Shown one piece after another: positions 22,723 to 31,896 of a stretch of DNA of 33,172 bases. The DNA lies in assembly GCA_938023515.1 (NCBI GenBank), contig CALJDR010000078.1:1-33172 (forward strand), in the 5' to 3' direction. Under the pieces are notes generated by a model that was given only the letters and a program-made list of their open reading frames with translations, had not been told where the DNA came from and ran no database searches. The first letter of the stretch is position 1. Each line of letters opens with the position of its first letter. Position numbers and translations under genes: made by a program. The stretch comes from an uncultured Flavobacteriales bacterium. GTDB lineage: Bacteria; Bacteroidota; Bacteroidia; Flavobacteriales; UBA1820.

Positions 22723-24189
22723 ATGAAAACACTGAAAGAAATACTCCGCAATATAGACCATATGCTCCTTAGTGGCGAGGGAACGGTGTCCGTTCCCGGC
22801 CTGTCGTTCGATTCCCGGGCGGTTCCTGCCGGGGGCGCCTTTATCGCGATAGAAGGCTCGGCGGCCGACGGTCACGACTATATCGACAAGGCGATAGACG
22901 GTGGTGCGGCCGTGGTGGTGTTGCGCAAAAAACCAGACGATCTTCGCTCCGGAGTGACCTATGTGCAGGTAGAGGATACCTCGCGGGCGCTGGCGCTGAT
23001 GGCCCGGAATTTTTACGACGACCCAACCTCGCGCATAGCGCTGGTGGGCGTGACGGGCACCAACGGGAAAACGACTACCGCGACCCTGCTATACAACGTA
23101 TTCCGGACGATGGGCTACAAATGCGGCCTGTTCTCCACGGTGGAGAATATCATCGACACCGAGCACATTCCGGCCAAGCAGACTACGCCGGACATCCTCA
23201 CGCTCAACGCGTACCTGGACGAAATGATAAACCGGGGGTGTGAGTATTGTTTTATGGAAGTGAGTTCCCATGCGCTGGCTCAACAGCGTGTCGCCGGGCT
23301 CGATTTCCGGGGGGCTATCTTTTCCAACCTGACGCACGACCATCTGGATTACCACAAGACGTTCGCCGCCTACCGCGATGCGAAGAAGCTCCTTTTCGAT
23401 TCGCTGTCCCCGGATGCTTTTGCGCTGGTAAACGCCGACGACAAGAACGGGCTTTATATGCTGCAGAATACCCGCGCCAAAAAATACACGTATTCCTTGG
23501 GTTCGGTGTCCGATTTCCGGGCGAAGATCCTGGAAAGTACGTTCGAGGGCATGGAGCTGAACATGGACGGCACGGAAGTGTGGCTCCCGTTGGTAGGGCG
23601 TTTCAATGCGTACAATGCGCTGGCTATTTACGCTTCGGCGGTGCTGTTGGACTGTGAGAAAACGGAAGTGCTGGAGGCGCTCAGCCGTCAAAAGGGAGTG
23701 CACGGGCGTTTCGAGAGTTGGATATCGCCTTCGGGGGTGGTGTGCATCGTCGACTATGCCCATACGCCCGATGCGGTGGACAATGTGATGCGTACGATCA
23801 ATGATTTGCGTACGCGCAACGAAACCTTTACCGTGGTGATAGGCTGCGGGGGGGACCGTGACCGGACCAAGCGCCCGGAGATGGCGGCGATAGCGGCCGA
23901 AGGAGCGGACAAAGCGATCTTCACGTCGGACAACCCGCGCAGCGAAGACCCGATGGAGATCCTCGAGGAGATGCTCGCCGGGGTTCCGGCAGAGCGAACC
24001 AACCATGTGTTGGTGAACGCCGACCGCAGGCAGGCGATCCGTACGGCGGCGGCGATGTCCCAAAAAGGGGATATCATCCTGGTGGCGGGAAAAGGACACG
24101 AAACGTATCAGGAAGTCAAGGGCGTTCGCAGCCATTTCGACGATATGGAGGAGCTCCGCGCGGCATTCGGGGCACAAGAGGATAAATAA
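22723..24189 (+). CDS. murE: UDP-MurNAc-tripeptide synthetase MurE, meso-DAP type
   Basis: A 488-residue cytoplasmic ligase that adds the third amino acid to UDP-MurNAc-L-Ala-D-Glu using ATP. The P-loop GTNGKT lies at residues 112-117. The substrate-sensing motif DNPRSEDP is at 403-410; its Arg406 recognises meso-diaminopimelate, so the peptidoglycan is predicted to be DAP type rather than Lys type. VDYAHTPDAVDNVM and the final HETYQEVKGVRSHFDD are further family blocks. It lies in the expected place between ftsI and mraY. Confidence 0.97.
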   Translation: MKTLKEILRNIDHMLLSGEGTVSVPGLSFDSRAVPAGGAFIAIEGSAADGHDYIDKAIDGGAAVVVLRKKPDDLRSGVTYVQVEDTSRALALMARNFYDDPTSRIALVGVTGTNGKTTTATLLYNVFRTMGYKCGLFSTVENIIDTEHIPAKQTTPDILTLNAYLDEMINRGCEYCFMEVSSHALAQQRVAGLDFRGAIFSNLTHDHLDYHKTFAAYRDAKKLLFDSLSPDAFALVNADDKNGLYMLQNTRAKKYTYSLGSVSDFRAKILESTFEGMELNMDGTEVWLPLVGRFNAYNALAIYASAVLLDCEKTEVLEALSRQKGVHGRFESWISPSGVVCIVDYAHTPDAVDNVMRTINDLRTRNETFTVVIGCGGDRDRTKRPEMAAIAAEGADKAIFTSDNPRSEDPMEILEEMLAGVPAERTNHVLVNADRRQAIRTAAAMSQKGDIILVAGKGHETYQEVKGVRSHFDDMEELRAAFGAQEDK

Positions 24190-24230
24190 GAGAAACGATC
24201 GGTAACAATAACGGAAAAACACTTTAGGCT

Positions 24231-25487
24231 ATGATTTATTACCTGTTCAACTATTTAGACCGGATGTACGATTTTCCGGGGGCGGGCATGTTCAATTATA
24301 TCAGCTTCCGGGGTGCGGCCGCCTTCCTGTTTTCGCTCATCATTGCCTTGGTGTTCGGGAAAAAGATCATCAACTTCCTGCGCCGCAAACAAATCGGCGA
24401 GACCGTGCGGCATTTGGGCCTGCAGGGGCAGGACGAAAAGGCCGGGACCCCTACGATGGGCGGAATTATCATTATCCTGGCGACGGTCGTGCCGGTGTTG
24501 CTTTTTGCTCAGCTGTCCAATATATACATCATCCTGATCCTCATTACGACCCTGTGGATGGGCTCGATCGGATTTTTGGATGACTATATCAAAGTTTTCC
24601 GAAAGAATAAAGACGGGCTGAAAGGCCGCTTTAAAGTGGTCGGCCAGGTAGGGCTGGGCCTTTTGGTGGGCAGTGTGCTGTATTTCAGCCCGCAGGTGGT
24701 TATCCGCGAGGCCGCGCCCGCCCAGGCGGTGGCGGCTGTCCGGGCGGTGGAAGGCTCGACGGACGAGGTGGCTTACCGGGAGGCGCGTTTTCTCCAGGCG
24801 GAAAAACACTCCACCAAGACCACGATCCCGTTTGTGAAAAACAATGAATTCGATTACGCTTCCCTGATCAGCTGGATAGGGGGCAATTACCAGCACTGGG
24901 TGTGGATCATTTTCATTCCCATCGTGATATTCATCATCACCGCCGTATCCAACGGAGCCAACCTGACAGACGGTATCGACGGACTGGCGGCCGGTACGTC
25001 GGCGATACAAGCCTCCGTACTCGGGGTATTTGCCTGGGTGTCGGGAAACATTGTATTTGCGGACTACCTCAATATCATGTATATACCAAATGCCGGGGAA
25101 CTGATGGTGTTCATATGCGCCTTTGTGGGCGCATTGATAGGCTTTCTGTGGTACAATGCATACCCGGCCCAGGTGTTCATGGGCGATACTGGCAGCCTGA
25201 CCATCGGCGGGATCATTGCCGTGCTGGCCATATGCGTGCGCAAGGAACTCCTGCTTCCGCTCATTTCCGGGGTGTTCTTTATCGAGACCCTCTCGGTGAT
25301 GATACAGGTGTCGTACTTCAAGTACACGAAAAAGAAATACGGCGAAGGCCGCCGTTTCTTCCTGATGGCGCCCCTGCACCACCATTTCCAGAAGAAAGGC
25401 CTGCACGAGAGCAAGATCGTGACCCGTTTCTGGATCATATCGGTATTCCTGGCGGTACTGAGCATCGTAACCCTGAAGATAAGGTAA
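24231..25487 (+). CDS. mraY: Phospho-MurNAc-pentapeptide transferase MraY
   Basis: A 418-residue multi-pass membrane enzyme that transfers phospho-MurNAc-pentapeptide to undecaprenyl phosphate, forming lipid I. Diagnostic motifs include PTMGGIIII, GFLDDYIKV, NLTDGIDGLAAG with Asp247 and Asp250, VFMGDTGSL, and the His-rich APLHHHFQKKG. A loop of about 60 residues (roughly 155-215) is longer than in E. coli, as is usual in Bacteroidetes. It is followed after 12 bp by ftsW, whereas murD would normally stand between them. Confidence 0.97.
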   Translation: MIYYLFNYLDRMYDFPGAGMFNYISFRGAAAFLFSLIIALVFGKKIINFLRRKQIGETVRHLGLQGQDEKAGTPTMGGIIIILATVVPVLLFAQLSNIYIILILITTLWMGSIGFLDDYIKVFRKNKDGLKGRFKVVGQVGLGLLVGSVLYFSPQVVIREAAPAQAVAAVRAVEGSTDEVAYREARFLQAEKHSTKTTIPFVKNNEFDYASLISWIGGNYQHWVWIIFIPIVIFIITAVSNGANLTDGIDGLAAGTSAIQASVLGVFAWVSGNIVFADYLNIMYIPNAGELMVFICAFVGALIGFLWYNAYPAQVFMGDTGSLTIGGIIAVLAICVRKELLLPLISGVFFIETLSVMIQVSYFKYTKKKYGEGRRFFLMAPLHHHFQKKGLHESKIVTRFWIISVFLAVLSIVTLKIR

Positions 25488-25499
25488 GAGGAGAAAACT

Positions 25500-26762
25500 A
25501 TGAAAAAGAATTCGGACGCCATACTGAAGGTCGACCTTCACATCCTGCGCCATGGGGACAAAGTCATCTGGGGGATCGTGATCCTGCTGCTGCTGTTCTC
25601 GCTGCTGGGTGTGATAAGCACCAGCACGATCCAGCAGGTGAGCAGTATCTCGTCGGTATTCATCACCTTCGCCCGCGACGTGCTGGTAGGGGTATTCATG
25701 CTGCTGCTTACTTATTGGCTGAATTATAAATTATACCGGGGACTCACGTGGATCATCGTGCTGCTCTCCATCGGCACCCTGCTTTGGGCGTTTGTGTCCG
25801 GCACCGTGATCGGCGGGCAGAGCGCGGGGCGCTGGGTGCGGATATTCGGGCTCAGTTTCCAGCCTTCGGCCTTTGCGCTGATCGCGATGGTGATGTTCGC
25901 GGCCCGGTACCTCGAGAAATACAGCCGGGATACGGCCAAGATGCTTTCCTGGAAGCGCCTGGCGCTGGACCTCTGGGGGCCTGTGTTGCTGATGTTCGTC
26001 CTGATCACCCCGCACAATCTCTCTACGGGACTTATCTTCATTTTTACGTTCTACGTGATCCTGCTCATAGGGCGGTACCCGCTTCGGCATATATTCATCT
26101 CGTGGGCTATTTTTGCGGCGGCGGGGCTTTGCCTGTACGGGGCGTATAAAGCCAACCCCGAGGCATTCAAAGAGACCCGTGTCCCCACGTGGGTGGCCCG
26201 CGTGGATAATTTTTTCGTCAAATCGGACGGGAAGATGTCCCAGGAGGACATGGACAAATACCGCCAGGTAACAGCCGCTAAAACGGCTATTGCCTTGGGG
26301 GGGACATTCCCGGCGGCCGGCCCGGGCAAGAGCATCCAGAAGTATTTCCTTTCCCAGGCGGACAGCGACTTTATATTTTCTATCTTAGTGGAGGAATACA
26401 GCATAGTGGGCGGGGCATTCATCCTGCTGCTTTTTGTCGTATTCACCATACGGGTGACGGTACAGGCGTTCCGGGTGGAAGACCTTTTCGGGCTGTTGGT
26501 GCTGTGCGGGTTGTTATGCGTGATCATGTGTCAGGCGATCATCCATACGGGCGTCAACGTGGGTATGATCCCGGTTACCGGGCAGAACCTGCCGTTCATC
26601 AGTTCCGGAGGAACATCCATTATCGCTTCGTGTATGATGGTGGGGATCATGCAGAAGATCATTATGAACTCCCGGGAAAAAGCGCTGGCCGACATTCCCG
26701 TACAGGAGGCGGATTCCGAGCCGGTATCGTTGGGGGAAGAGGACGAGGAAAATAAAGGATAA
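25500..26762 (+). CDS. ftsW: Septal peptidoglycan polymerase FtsW
   Basis: A 420-residue SEDS-family membrane protein that polymerises lipid II with FtsI at the septum. It is strongly hydrophobic with about ten predicted helices. SEDS signatures visible are AGRWVRIFGLSFQPSAFA in the first half, SDFIFSILVEEYSIVGG (the conserved D-F-I-F-----E-G), and GMIPVTGQNLPFISSGGTS near the end. The short acidic C-terminal tail is cytoplasmic. It sits directly after mraY and 15 bp before murG; the missing murD is the unusual feature of this junction. Confidence 0.95.
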   Translation: MKKNSDAILKVDLHILRHGDKVIWGIVILLLLFSLLGVISTSTIQQVSSISSVFITFARDVLVGVFMLLLTYWLNYKLYRGLTWIIVLLSIGTLLWAFVSGTVIGGQSAGRWVRIFGLSFQPSAFALIAMVMFAARYLEKYSRDTAKMLSWKRLALDLWGPVLLMFVLITPHNLSTGLIFIFTFYVILLIGRYPLRHIFISWAIFAAAGLCLYGAYKANPEAFKETRVPTWVARVDNFFVKSDGKMSQEDMDKYRQVTAAKTAIALGGTFPAAGPGKSIQKYFLSQADSDFIFSILVEEYSIVGGAFILLLFVVFTIRVTVQAFRVEDLFGLLVLCGLLCVIMCQAIIHTGVNVGMIPVTGQNLPFISSGGTSIIASCMMVGIMQKIIMNSREKALADIPVQEADSEPVSLGEEDEENKG

Positions 26763-26777
26763 AATATCACAGGGAAT

Positions 26778-27941
26778 ATGACATCGCAGAAAAGACCATA
26801 CAGAATCATACTCAGCGGCGGGGGCACCGGCGGGCATATTTTCCCGGCAGTCTCTATCGCCGACGAGATCAAACGGCGCTATCCCGACGCGGAAATCCTG
26901 TTCGTAGGGGCGCTGGGGCGGATGGAAATGTCCCGGGTGCCGGAAGCCGGTTACCGTATCGTAGGACTGCCCATTGCGGGGATACAGCGTTCGCTGTCCC
27001 TGTCTAACCTGGCCGTTCCGTTCAAAGTAGTGTCCAGCCTGTGGAAGGCGCGGAGCATCGTGCGCCGTTTCCACCCCGACGTGGTCATCGGGACAGGCGG
27101 TTATGCCAGCGGGCCGGTGCTTTTTGCCGCGTCGATGCTGGGTGTGCCGACCCTGATACAGGAACAAAACGGGTATGCAGGGGTAACCAACCGCATCCTT
27201 TCCCGGCGGGCCGATGTGATATGCGTGGCCTATGAGGGATTGGAAAAAGTATTCCCTCCGCAAAAGATCGTATTCACCGGAAATCCGGTACGGGCCTGTA
27301 TTACCGATGCCGGGCTGTCGCAGCGCCAGGCCAAAGAGCAGTTCGGGCTGAACACCGAGAAAAAGACTTTCCTGGTGCTGGGAGGCTCCCTGGGCGCCCG
27401 CGCGATCAACGAGGCGGTATGGGCCAACCTCGATATTTTCATGGAGAACAGTTCCCAGCTTTTGTGGCAGTGCGGCCGCATTTATTATGCCAAATACCGG
27501 GAAATGCTCGATAAACTGATAAAAGCCCATCCGGACAAGCATTATGCGTCCCGGATCGCGTTGCTGCCTTTTATCTCGGAGATGGATGTGGCCTTTGCCG
27601 CGGCGGATATGATCATCTCCCGGGCCGGGGCCGGCACGATTTCCGAACTTTGCATCATCGGCAAGCCGGCGATCCTCATTCCTTCGCCCAATGTGGCGGA
27701 AGACCACCAGCGGCACAACGCACTGGCACTGACTGCCCATGGGGCGGCGATCCTGATCCCCGAAGGGGAAAAACTGTCCTACGAACTGGGCGATGCGGTA
27801 TTGCGTTTGCTCTCGGACGAGGGTCTGCGCGAAGACCTGGGCCGGAATATTTCCGAGATGGCGCGTCCCCGGGCTACGTCCGATATCGTGGACCAGGTGG
27901 AAAAGCTGCTGAAAGACAAGAAGAATAAAAAGAAGAAATGA
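26778..27941 (+). CDS. murG: UDP-GlcNAc:lipid I N-acetylglucosaminyltransferase MurG
   Basis: A 387-residue peripheral membrane glycosyltransferase (GT28 fold) that converts lipid I to lipid II. The N-terminal lipid-facing glycine loop GGGTGGHIFPA starts at residue 14 with His20 conserved. GTGGYASGPV, QEQNGYAGVTNRIL, GGSLGARAIN and the donor-binding SRAGAGTISELCIIGKPAILIP follow in the family order. The C-terminus is Lys-rich. It overlaps the next gene by ATGA. In most dcw clusters of this phylum murC would follow, but here ftsQ does. Confidence 0.97.
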   Translation: MTSQKRPYRIILSGGGTGGHIFPAVSIADEIKRRYPDAEILFVGALGRMEMSRVPEAGYRIVGLPIAGIQRSLSLSNLAVPFKVVSSLWKARSIVRRFHPDVVIGTGGYASGPVLFAASMLGVPTLIQEQNGYAGVTNRILSRRADVICVAYEGLEKVFPPQKIVFTGNPVRACITDAGLSQRQAKEQFGLNTEKKTFLVLGGSLGARAINEAVWANLDIFMENSSQLLWQCGRIYYAKYREMLDKLIKAHPDKHYASRIALLPFISEMDVAFAAADMIISRAGAGTISELCIIGKPAILIPSPNVAEDHQRHNALALTAHGAAILIPEGEKLSYELGDAVLRLLSDEGLREDLGRNISEMARPRATSDIVDQVEKLLKDKKNKKKK

Positions 27942-28678
27942 CCATGTCCAAACGTGTGGGGTACCTCATCTTTGCGCTGACAGCCGTCGCTTTCATCGTA
28001 TTCGCGGTGATGATGGAACGGGCCGGCGCCGGGGCGTCGCATGTGAAAGTGGACGTAAAACAATCTTCCGGTTATGGATTCGTCGATATCGAGGCGCTGA
28101 AAGCCTATGTCGAGAAGAACCTGTCGAAAGTATCGCCGGATTCGGTTTCCGGGCGGATACTTCCCATCGAAAAGCATGTAAGCCGCAATCCCTATATCGA
28201 GAAGACGCTGGTCTACCGGCAGCCTTCCGGCGATGTAAAGGTAGAACTGTGGGAAGAGCAGCCGTCTTTCCGCATCGTGACCGATTCGGGCAATTACTAC
28301 GTGAGCCGGGTGGGGAACATCATGCCGGTGAAAGCCGGGATCGGGGTGGATGTGCCGCTGGTCTACGGACGTGCGGAAAAAGGCTCATTCCCAGGAGTGA
28401 AGGAAGTCATCCGGCGGGTGGAGCAGGACGATTTTTTCTCCACCCAGGCCATAGGGATCCAGGTATCGCGGCGGTTTAAGAACGGGAAGGCCGTTTACGA
28501 CTATGCCGTCGATACCCGCAGCGGGATGAAAGTCATGCTGGGCATGGCGGAAGATATGGACGTTAAATTCGAAAATTTCGGGATAATTTACGCGTATTTG
28601 TATTCCGCCGGCAAGACGGATGATTATAAAGTCGTAAATTTGGAATTCGGGAATTATCTCATTTGTCAAAAGAAATAG
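27938..28678 (+). CDS. ftsQ: Cell division protein FtsQ-like
   Basis: A 246-residue bitopic protein (240-244 if the ATG at 27944 is used). One membrane helix (about residues 10-27) is followed by an extracytoplasmic domain: a POTRA-like part (SSGYGFVDIEALKAYVEKNL ... HVSRNPYIEKTLVYRQPSGDVKVELWEEQPSFRI), then the beta domain (YYVSRVGNIMPV ... GMKVMLGMAEDMDVKFENFGIIY). This is the Bacteroidetes FtsQ pattern. FtsQ is a divisome scaffold linking FtsL to earlier proteins. It overlaps murG by 4 bp and ends 8 bp before ftsA. Confidence 0.92.
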   Translation: MTMSKRVGYLIFALTAVAFIVFAVMMERAGAGASHVKVDVKQSSGYGFVDIEALKAYVEKNLSKVSPDSVSGRILPIEKHVSRNPYIEKTLVYRQPSGDVKVELWEEQPSFRIVTDSGNYYVSRVGNIMPVKAGIGVDVPLVYGRAEKGSFPGVKEVIRRVEQDDFFSTQAIGIQVSRRFKNGKAVYDYAVDTRSGMKVMLGMAEDMDVKFENFGIIYAYLYSAGKTDDYKVVNLEFGNYLICQKK

Positions 28679-28686
28679 AGAGAGTT

Positions 28687-30237
28687 ATGAAGAACAATAC
28701 GGTATCGGTAGGACTTGACATTGGCACGACCAAAATATTGGTGATGGTGGGCCGCCGCAAGGCGGACGGTTCGGTGGAGATCATCGGAGTAGGCCAGAGC
28801 CCCAGTACCGGGGTGAGCAAAGGAGCGATACAGAATATCTCCAAAACGATATCCGGTATTCGTGAGGCGGTCGTACAGGCCGAACAGTCCTCCGGTGTGA
28901 AGATCGAGGAAGTCACGGTGGGCATCGCCGGGCAGTATATCCGTTCGGTGCGCCAGACCGATTACATCACCCGGGAAAACCCCCAGCGGGTCATCGACCA
29001 GGCCGATATAGACCGCCTGACCGAGCGGGTGCTCAAAACCCCCCTGTCGGATCACGAACGCATTATCCACGTATTGCCCCAGGAATATAAAGTGGACGCC
29101 GATGCCGGGATTATCGAGCCGGTGGGCATGTCCGGGCAGCGGCTGGAGGCGACTTTCCATGTGATCATCGGACAGGTGGCCCCCCTTTTGAACGTCAAAC
29201 GCTGTGTCGAGGGCGCCGGGCTTCGCTTGGCGGGCCTCAAGCTGGAGCCTATCGCTTCGGCGGACGCGACCCTTACCGAGGAAGAAAAAGAAGCCGGTGT
29301 AGTGTTGGTGGACATAGGCGGCGGGACGACCGACATGGTGATCTTCCGGGACAATCTGGTGCGGTACTCGGCTGTGGTGCCTTACGGAGGAAAAGTAGTG
29401 ACCAACGATATCAAGGAAGCATGCTCGATCCTGGGCCGCTATGCGGAAAAGCTCAAAACCCAGTTCGGATCGACTTGGCCGGGCGCCAACCTCGACACGG
29501 ATGTGGTATCCATTCCCGTGATACAGGGGCTGCCGCCGAAGGAAATATCGATGAAGACGCTTTCGCGGGTCATCTATGCCCGCATGGACGAGATCATGGA
29601 CGATATCAATGCCGAGATCGCCAATTACCGGCAAATAGAGCCTAATAAGAACCTGATCGCCGGGGTGGTGATCACCGGAGGAGGAGCGTTGCTCAAACAC
29701 CTCCCGCAGTTCGTGCTGTTCAAGACCCAGATGAGCTGCCGGATCGGTTACCCGAACATTTACCTGTCGGAGGAAAACCGCGAATGCCTTACTTCGCCTG
29801 CTTATTCGACCTGTATCGGGCTCGTGTTGAACGGATTGAAAGACGTCGTGGCGGAAGATCCGTCTCTGGAGGAACAGGTGGTGCAGTCTTCGGTCGATAT
29901 GTTGGAAAAAGAAACCGTGGAGCTCCCCATCGATGAGGTACTTACCAGCATGCATGCCGTGAACGTGCCTCCGCTTGCGCAGGGGCCGGAAGCCGAAGTC
30001 CGGAAACCCCGGGAAGAAGAAAACCCTTATTCCTACCGCAGCGATGATACGATGGAAGTATTCCAGCAGAAAGTCGAGATCCGGGTAGAGAAAGAGGAAG
30101 AAGAAGAGGAGGAAGAAATCCGGCCTCAGCCCAAGAAAGAAGACAAAGCCCCTGAAAAGGCCCAGAAAAAAGATAAGAAAGGATGGGACAAGAAGATTGA
30201 ACGCACGATCTTCGATTTCCTGAAAAAGATAGAATAA
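28687..30237 (+). CDS. ftsA: Cell division actin homologue FtsA
   Basis: A 516-residue actin-fold ATPase that tethers FtsZ to the membrane and recruits later division proteins. The start ATG 28687 (MKNNTVSVGLDIGTTK) is preferred to the in-frame TTG at 28663, which would overlap ftsQ. Phosphate-1 motif GLDIGTTKI and phosphate-2 VLVDIGGGTTDMVIF are clear, and VVITGGGALLKHL is the adenosine motif. The C-terminus has a long charged linker with a run of Glu residues and a Lys-rich segment. It ends in an amphipathic helix (KIERTIFDFLKKIE), the usual membrane-targeting sequence. Confidence 0.97.
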   Translation: MKNNTVSVGLDIGTTKILVMVGRRKADGSVEIIGVGQSPSTGVSKGAIQNISKTISGIREAVVQAEQSSGVKIEEVTVGIAGQYIRSVRQTDYITRENPQRVIDQADIDRLTERVLKTPLSDHERIIHVLPQEYKVDADAGIIEPVGMSGQRLEATFHVIIGQVAPLLNVKRCVEGAGLRLAGLKLEPIASADATLTEEEKEAGVVLVDIGGGTTDMVIFRDNLVRYSAVVPYGGKVVTNDIKEACSILGRYAEKLKTQFGSTWPGANLDTDVVSIPVIQGLPPKEISMKTLSRVIYARMDEIMDDINAEIANYRQIEPNKNLIAGVVITGGGALLKHLPQFVLFKTQMSCRIGYPNIYLSEENRECLTSPAYSTCIGLVLNGLKDVVAEDPSLEEQVVQSSVDMLEKETVELPIDEVLTSMHAVNVPPLAQGPEAEVRKPREEENPYSYRSDDTMEVFQQKVEIRVEKEEEEEEEEIRPQPKKEDKAPEKAQKKDKKGWDKKIERTIFDFLKKIE

Positions 30238-30278
30238 CTCTCCGGCACGCAGACCGGAATAATAGAAAGGGAAAACAT

Positions 30279-31793
30279 ATGGTATCGTTTTTCGGAGACG
30301 GAATAAGGTTCGTACCCAAATCGGAAAATGCGCGCCACGAGATAAAAGTGGTAGGCGTAGGCGGTGGCGGTGGCAATACCGTCAACCACATGTTCCGCAA
30401 AGGCGGGGTGGCGGTGGACTATGCCGTGTGTAATACCGACAAACAGGCGCTCAGCGCCAGTCCGGTGCCCGAAAAGATCCAGCTCGGCTCCTCGCTCACC
30501 GAGGGCTTGGGAGCGGGATCGAAACCGGAGGTCGGGCGAAAGGCTGCCGAAGAGAGCCAGGAGGCTATCCAGAGCCTTTTCCCGGACGAGACCAAAATGG
30601 TGTTCGTCACGGCCGGAATGGGCGGCGGAACGGGCACGGGAGCAGCTCCCATCATAGCCCGCACGGCCAAGAGCATGGGGAAACTGACGGTAGGTATCGT
30701 CACCACTCCCTTTAAGTTCGAATACCGCGACGAGGTAGCCCAGGCCGGGATCGCCGAAATGCGCAAATCCGTCGATTCGCTGATCATTATCAACAACAAC
30801 CGGATATTCGACATATACAGTGACGTGGACATGCGCGACACGTTCGCTATCGTCAATGAAGTGCTGTGCAAGGCAGCTTCCAGCATTGCGGAGGTGATCA
30901 ATCAGTCGCTTACCGTCAACGTCGACCTGGCCGATACCCGTACGCTGCTCACCGACAGCGGGACAACGCTGTTGGGGTCGGGCCGGGCATCGGGCCCCGA
31001 CCGGGTAAAGAAAGTAACCGAAGAGGCGCTCTCCTCCCCGCTGCTCAACGATGCGGACATTTACGGGGCGAAAGGCCTGATATTCGTGGTCAAATACGGT
31101 AAGGGTGGGTTTATCGCCAAGGAACTGGACGCGATGACCACCATCATCCGGGAACGTTCCGGCAACGAATCCCCGGTGAAATGGGGAATGGGACAGGATG
31201 ATACCCTGGCCGACGACGAATTAAACCTGATGATCATCGCCGCCGGATTCCCTTCGGAAAAACGGATCAACCGCCCCGAAGAGCCCCGCGACCGCCATGT
31301 GGTAAGCCTCGCACCTGAAGGCCCCCTGGCCGGCCAGAACGAATCGCTGCAATGGGCCGGACATCTGGAGATCCGCCCGGAAGAAAAACAGACCGAAGAG
31401 CGGACCATGCCTAACGGGGAAAAGAAGACTTTTACTGTATATACCCTGCAAATGGACGACGACAATCCCCCTACGCTGAACTTTTCCGGACAGGCCTACC
31501 AGTCATATGCCCAAGCGCAGCCGGATGCACCCCGGGGAAGCCGGCAGGAGGAAAGACGGCCTTACGAACGCCGCCAGTCCCCGGCTGCCAGTCCGTTGGA
31601 TTCAAGTATCGAAGACGTGCTATCCGGCGGAAATTCCGGATATACGGCACAAAGTGGTATACGGGCTGGTGTAAAGCAAACCGGGAACCGCGATACGGAA
31701 CCGGCTTACCTGCGCCACGGTATCACGATAAACACCAATCCGCCCAAGGAAGGCCGTACCCACGACTGGACTCTGCGTATGGACGAAGAATAA
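30279..31793 (+). CDS. ftsZ: Cell division GTPase FtsZ
   Basis: A 504-residue tubulin homologue that forms the Z ring. The GTP-binding tubulin signature GMGGGTGTGAAP is at residues 113-124, preceded by VGVGGGGGNTVNHM (about 25-38), and the T7 loop region includes NVDLADTRTLL. The core ends near residue 330. A long Pro/Gln/Arg-rich linker follows, and the C-terminus (THDWTLRMDEE) is presumably the FtsA-binding peptide, although it is not a textbook sequence. It is the last gene of the cluster, 41 bp after ftsA. Downstream lie a suspicious adapter-like sequence (31808-31820) and a strong terminator. Confidence 0.97.
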   Translation: MVSFFGDGIRFVPKSENARHEIKVVGVGGGGGNTVNHMFRKGGVAVDYAVCNTDKQALSASPVPEKIQLGSSLTEGLGAGSKPEVGRKAAEESQEAIQSLFPDETKMVFVTAGMGGGTGTGAAPIIARTAKSMGKLTVGIVTTPFKFEYRDEVAQAGIAEMRKSVDSLIIINNNRIFDIYSDVDMRDTFAIVNEVLCKAASSIAEVINQSLTVNVDLADTRTLLTDSGTTLLGSGRASGPDRVKKVTEEALSSPLLNDADIYGAKGLIFVVKYGKGGFIAKELDAMTTIIRERSGNESPVKWGMGQDDTLADDELNLMIIAAGFPSEKRINRPEEPRDRHVVSLAPEGPLAGQNESLQWAGHLEIRPEEKQTEERTMPNGEKKTFTVYTLQMDDDNPPTLNFSGQAYQSYAQAQPDAPRGSRQEERRPYERRQSPAASPLDSSIEDVLSGGNSGYTAQSGIRAGVKQTGNRDTEPAYLRHGITINTNPPKEGRTHDWTLRMDEE

Positions 31794-31807
31794 TAGATTT
31801 TTGGAAA

Positions 31808-31820
31808 GTATAAGAGACAG
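31808..31820. other. Internal 13-base match to the Nextera mosaic end
   Basis: GTATAAGAGACAG, the last 13 bases of the mosaic end, occurs 15 bases after the ftsZ stop. Because both contig ends carry the same adapter, this may mark a chimeric or mis-assembled join, or a genomic site that resembles the primer. It is not expected as biology. Confidence 0.6.
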
Positions 31821-31828
31821 GGGTAACC

Positions 31829-31870
31829 CCCACAAAAAAGCCCGCCGATTCCGGCGGGCTTTTTTGTGGG
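31829..31870. terminator. Bidirectional intrinsic terminator
   Basis: A perfect 19-bp stem with a 4-base loop, GC core GCCCGCCG/CGGCGGGC flanked by A6 and T6, between the convergent ftsZ and GNAT genes. It would stop transcripts from both sides. Confidence 0.93.
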
Positions 31871-31896
31871 AATTTTAATCTGTTCTTGCGGAGGGA

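Noticed and set aside
28666..29955. 429-codon minus-strand frame opposite ftsA (and similar ones opposite murE, mraY and murG)
   Set aside because: Antisense shadows of conserved division genes, with no family signature, no promoter and low-complexity His/Arg-rich translations.
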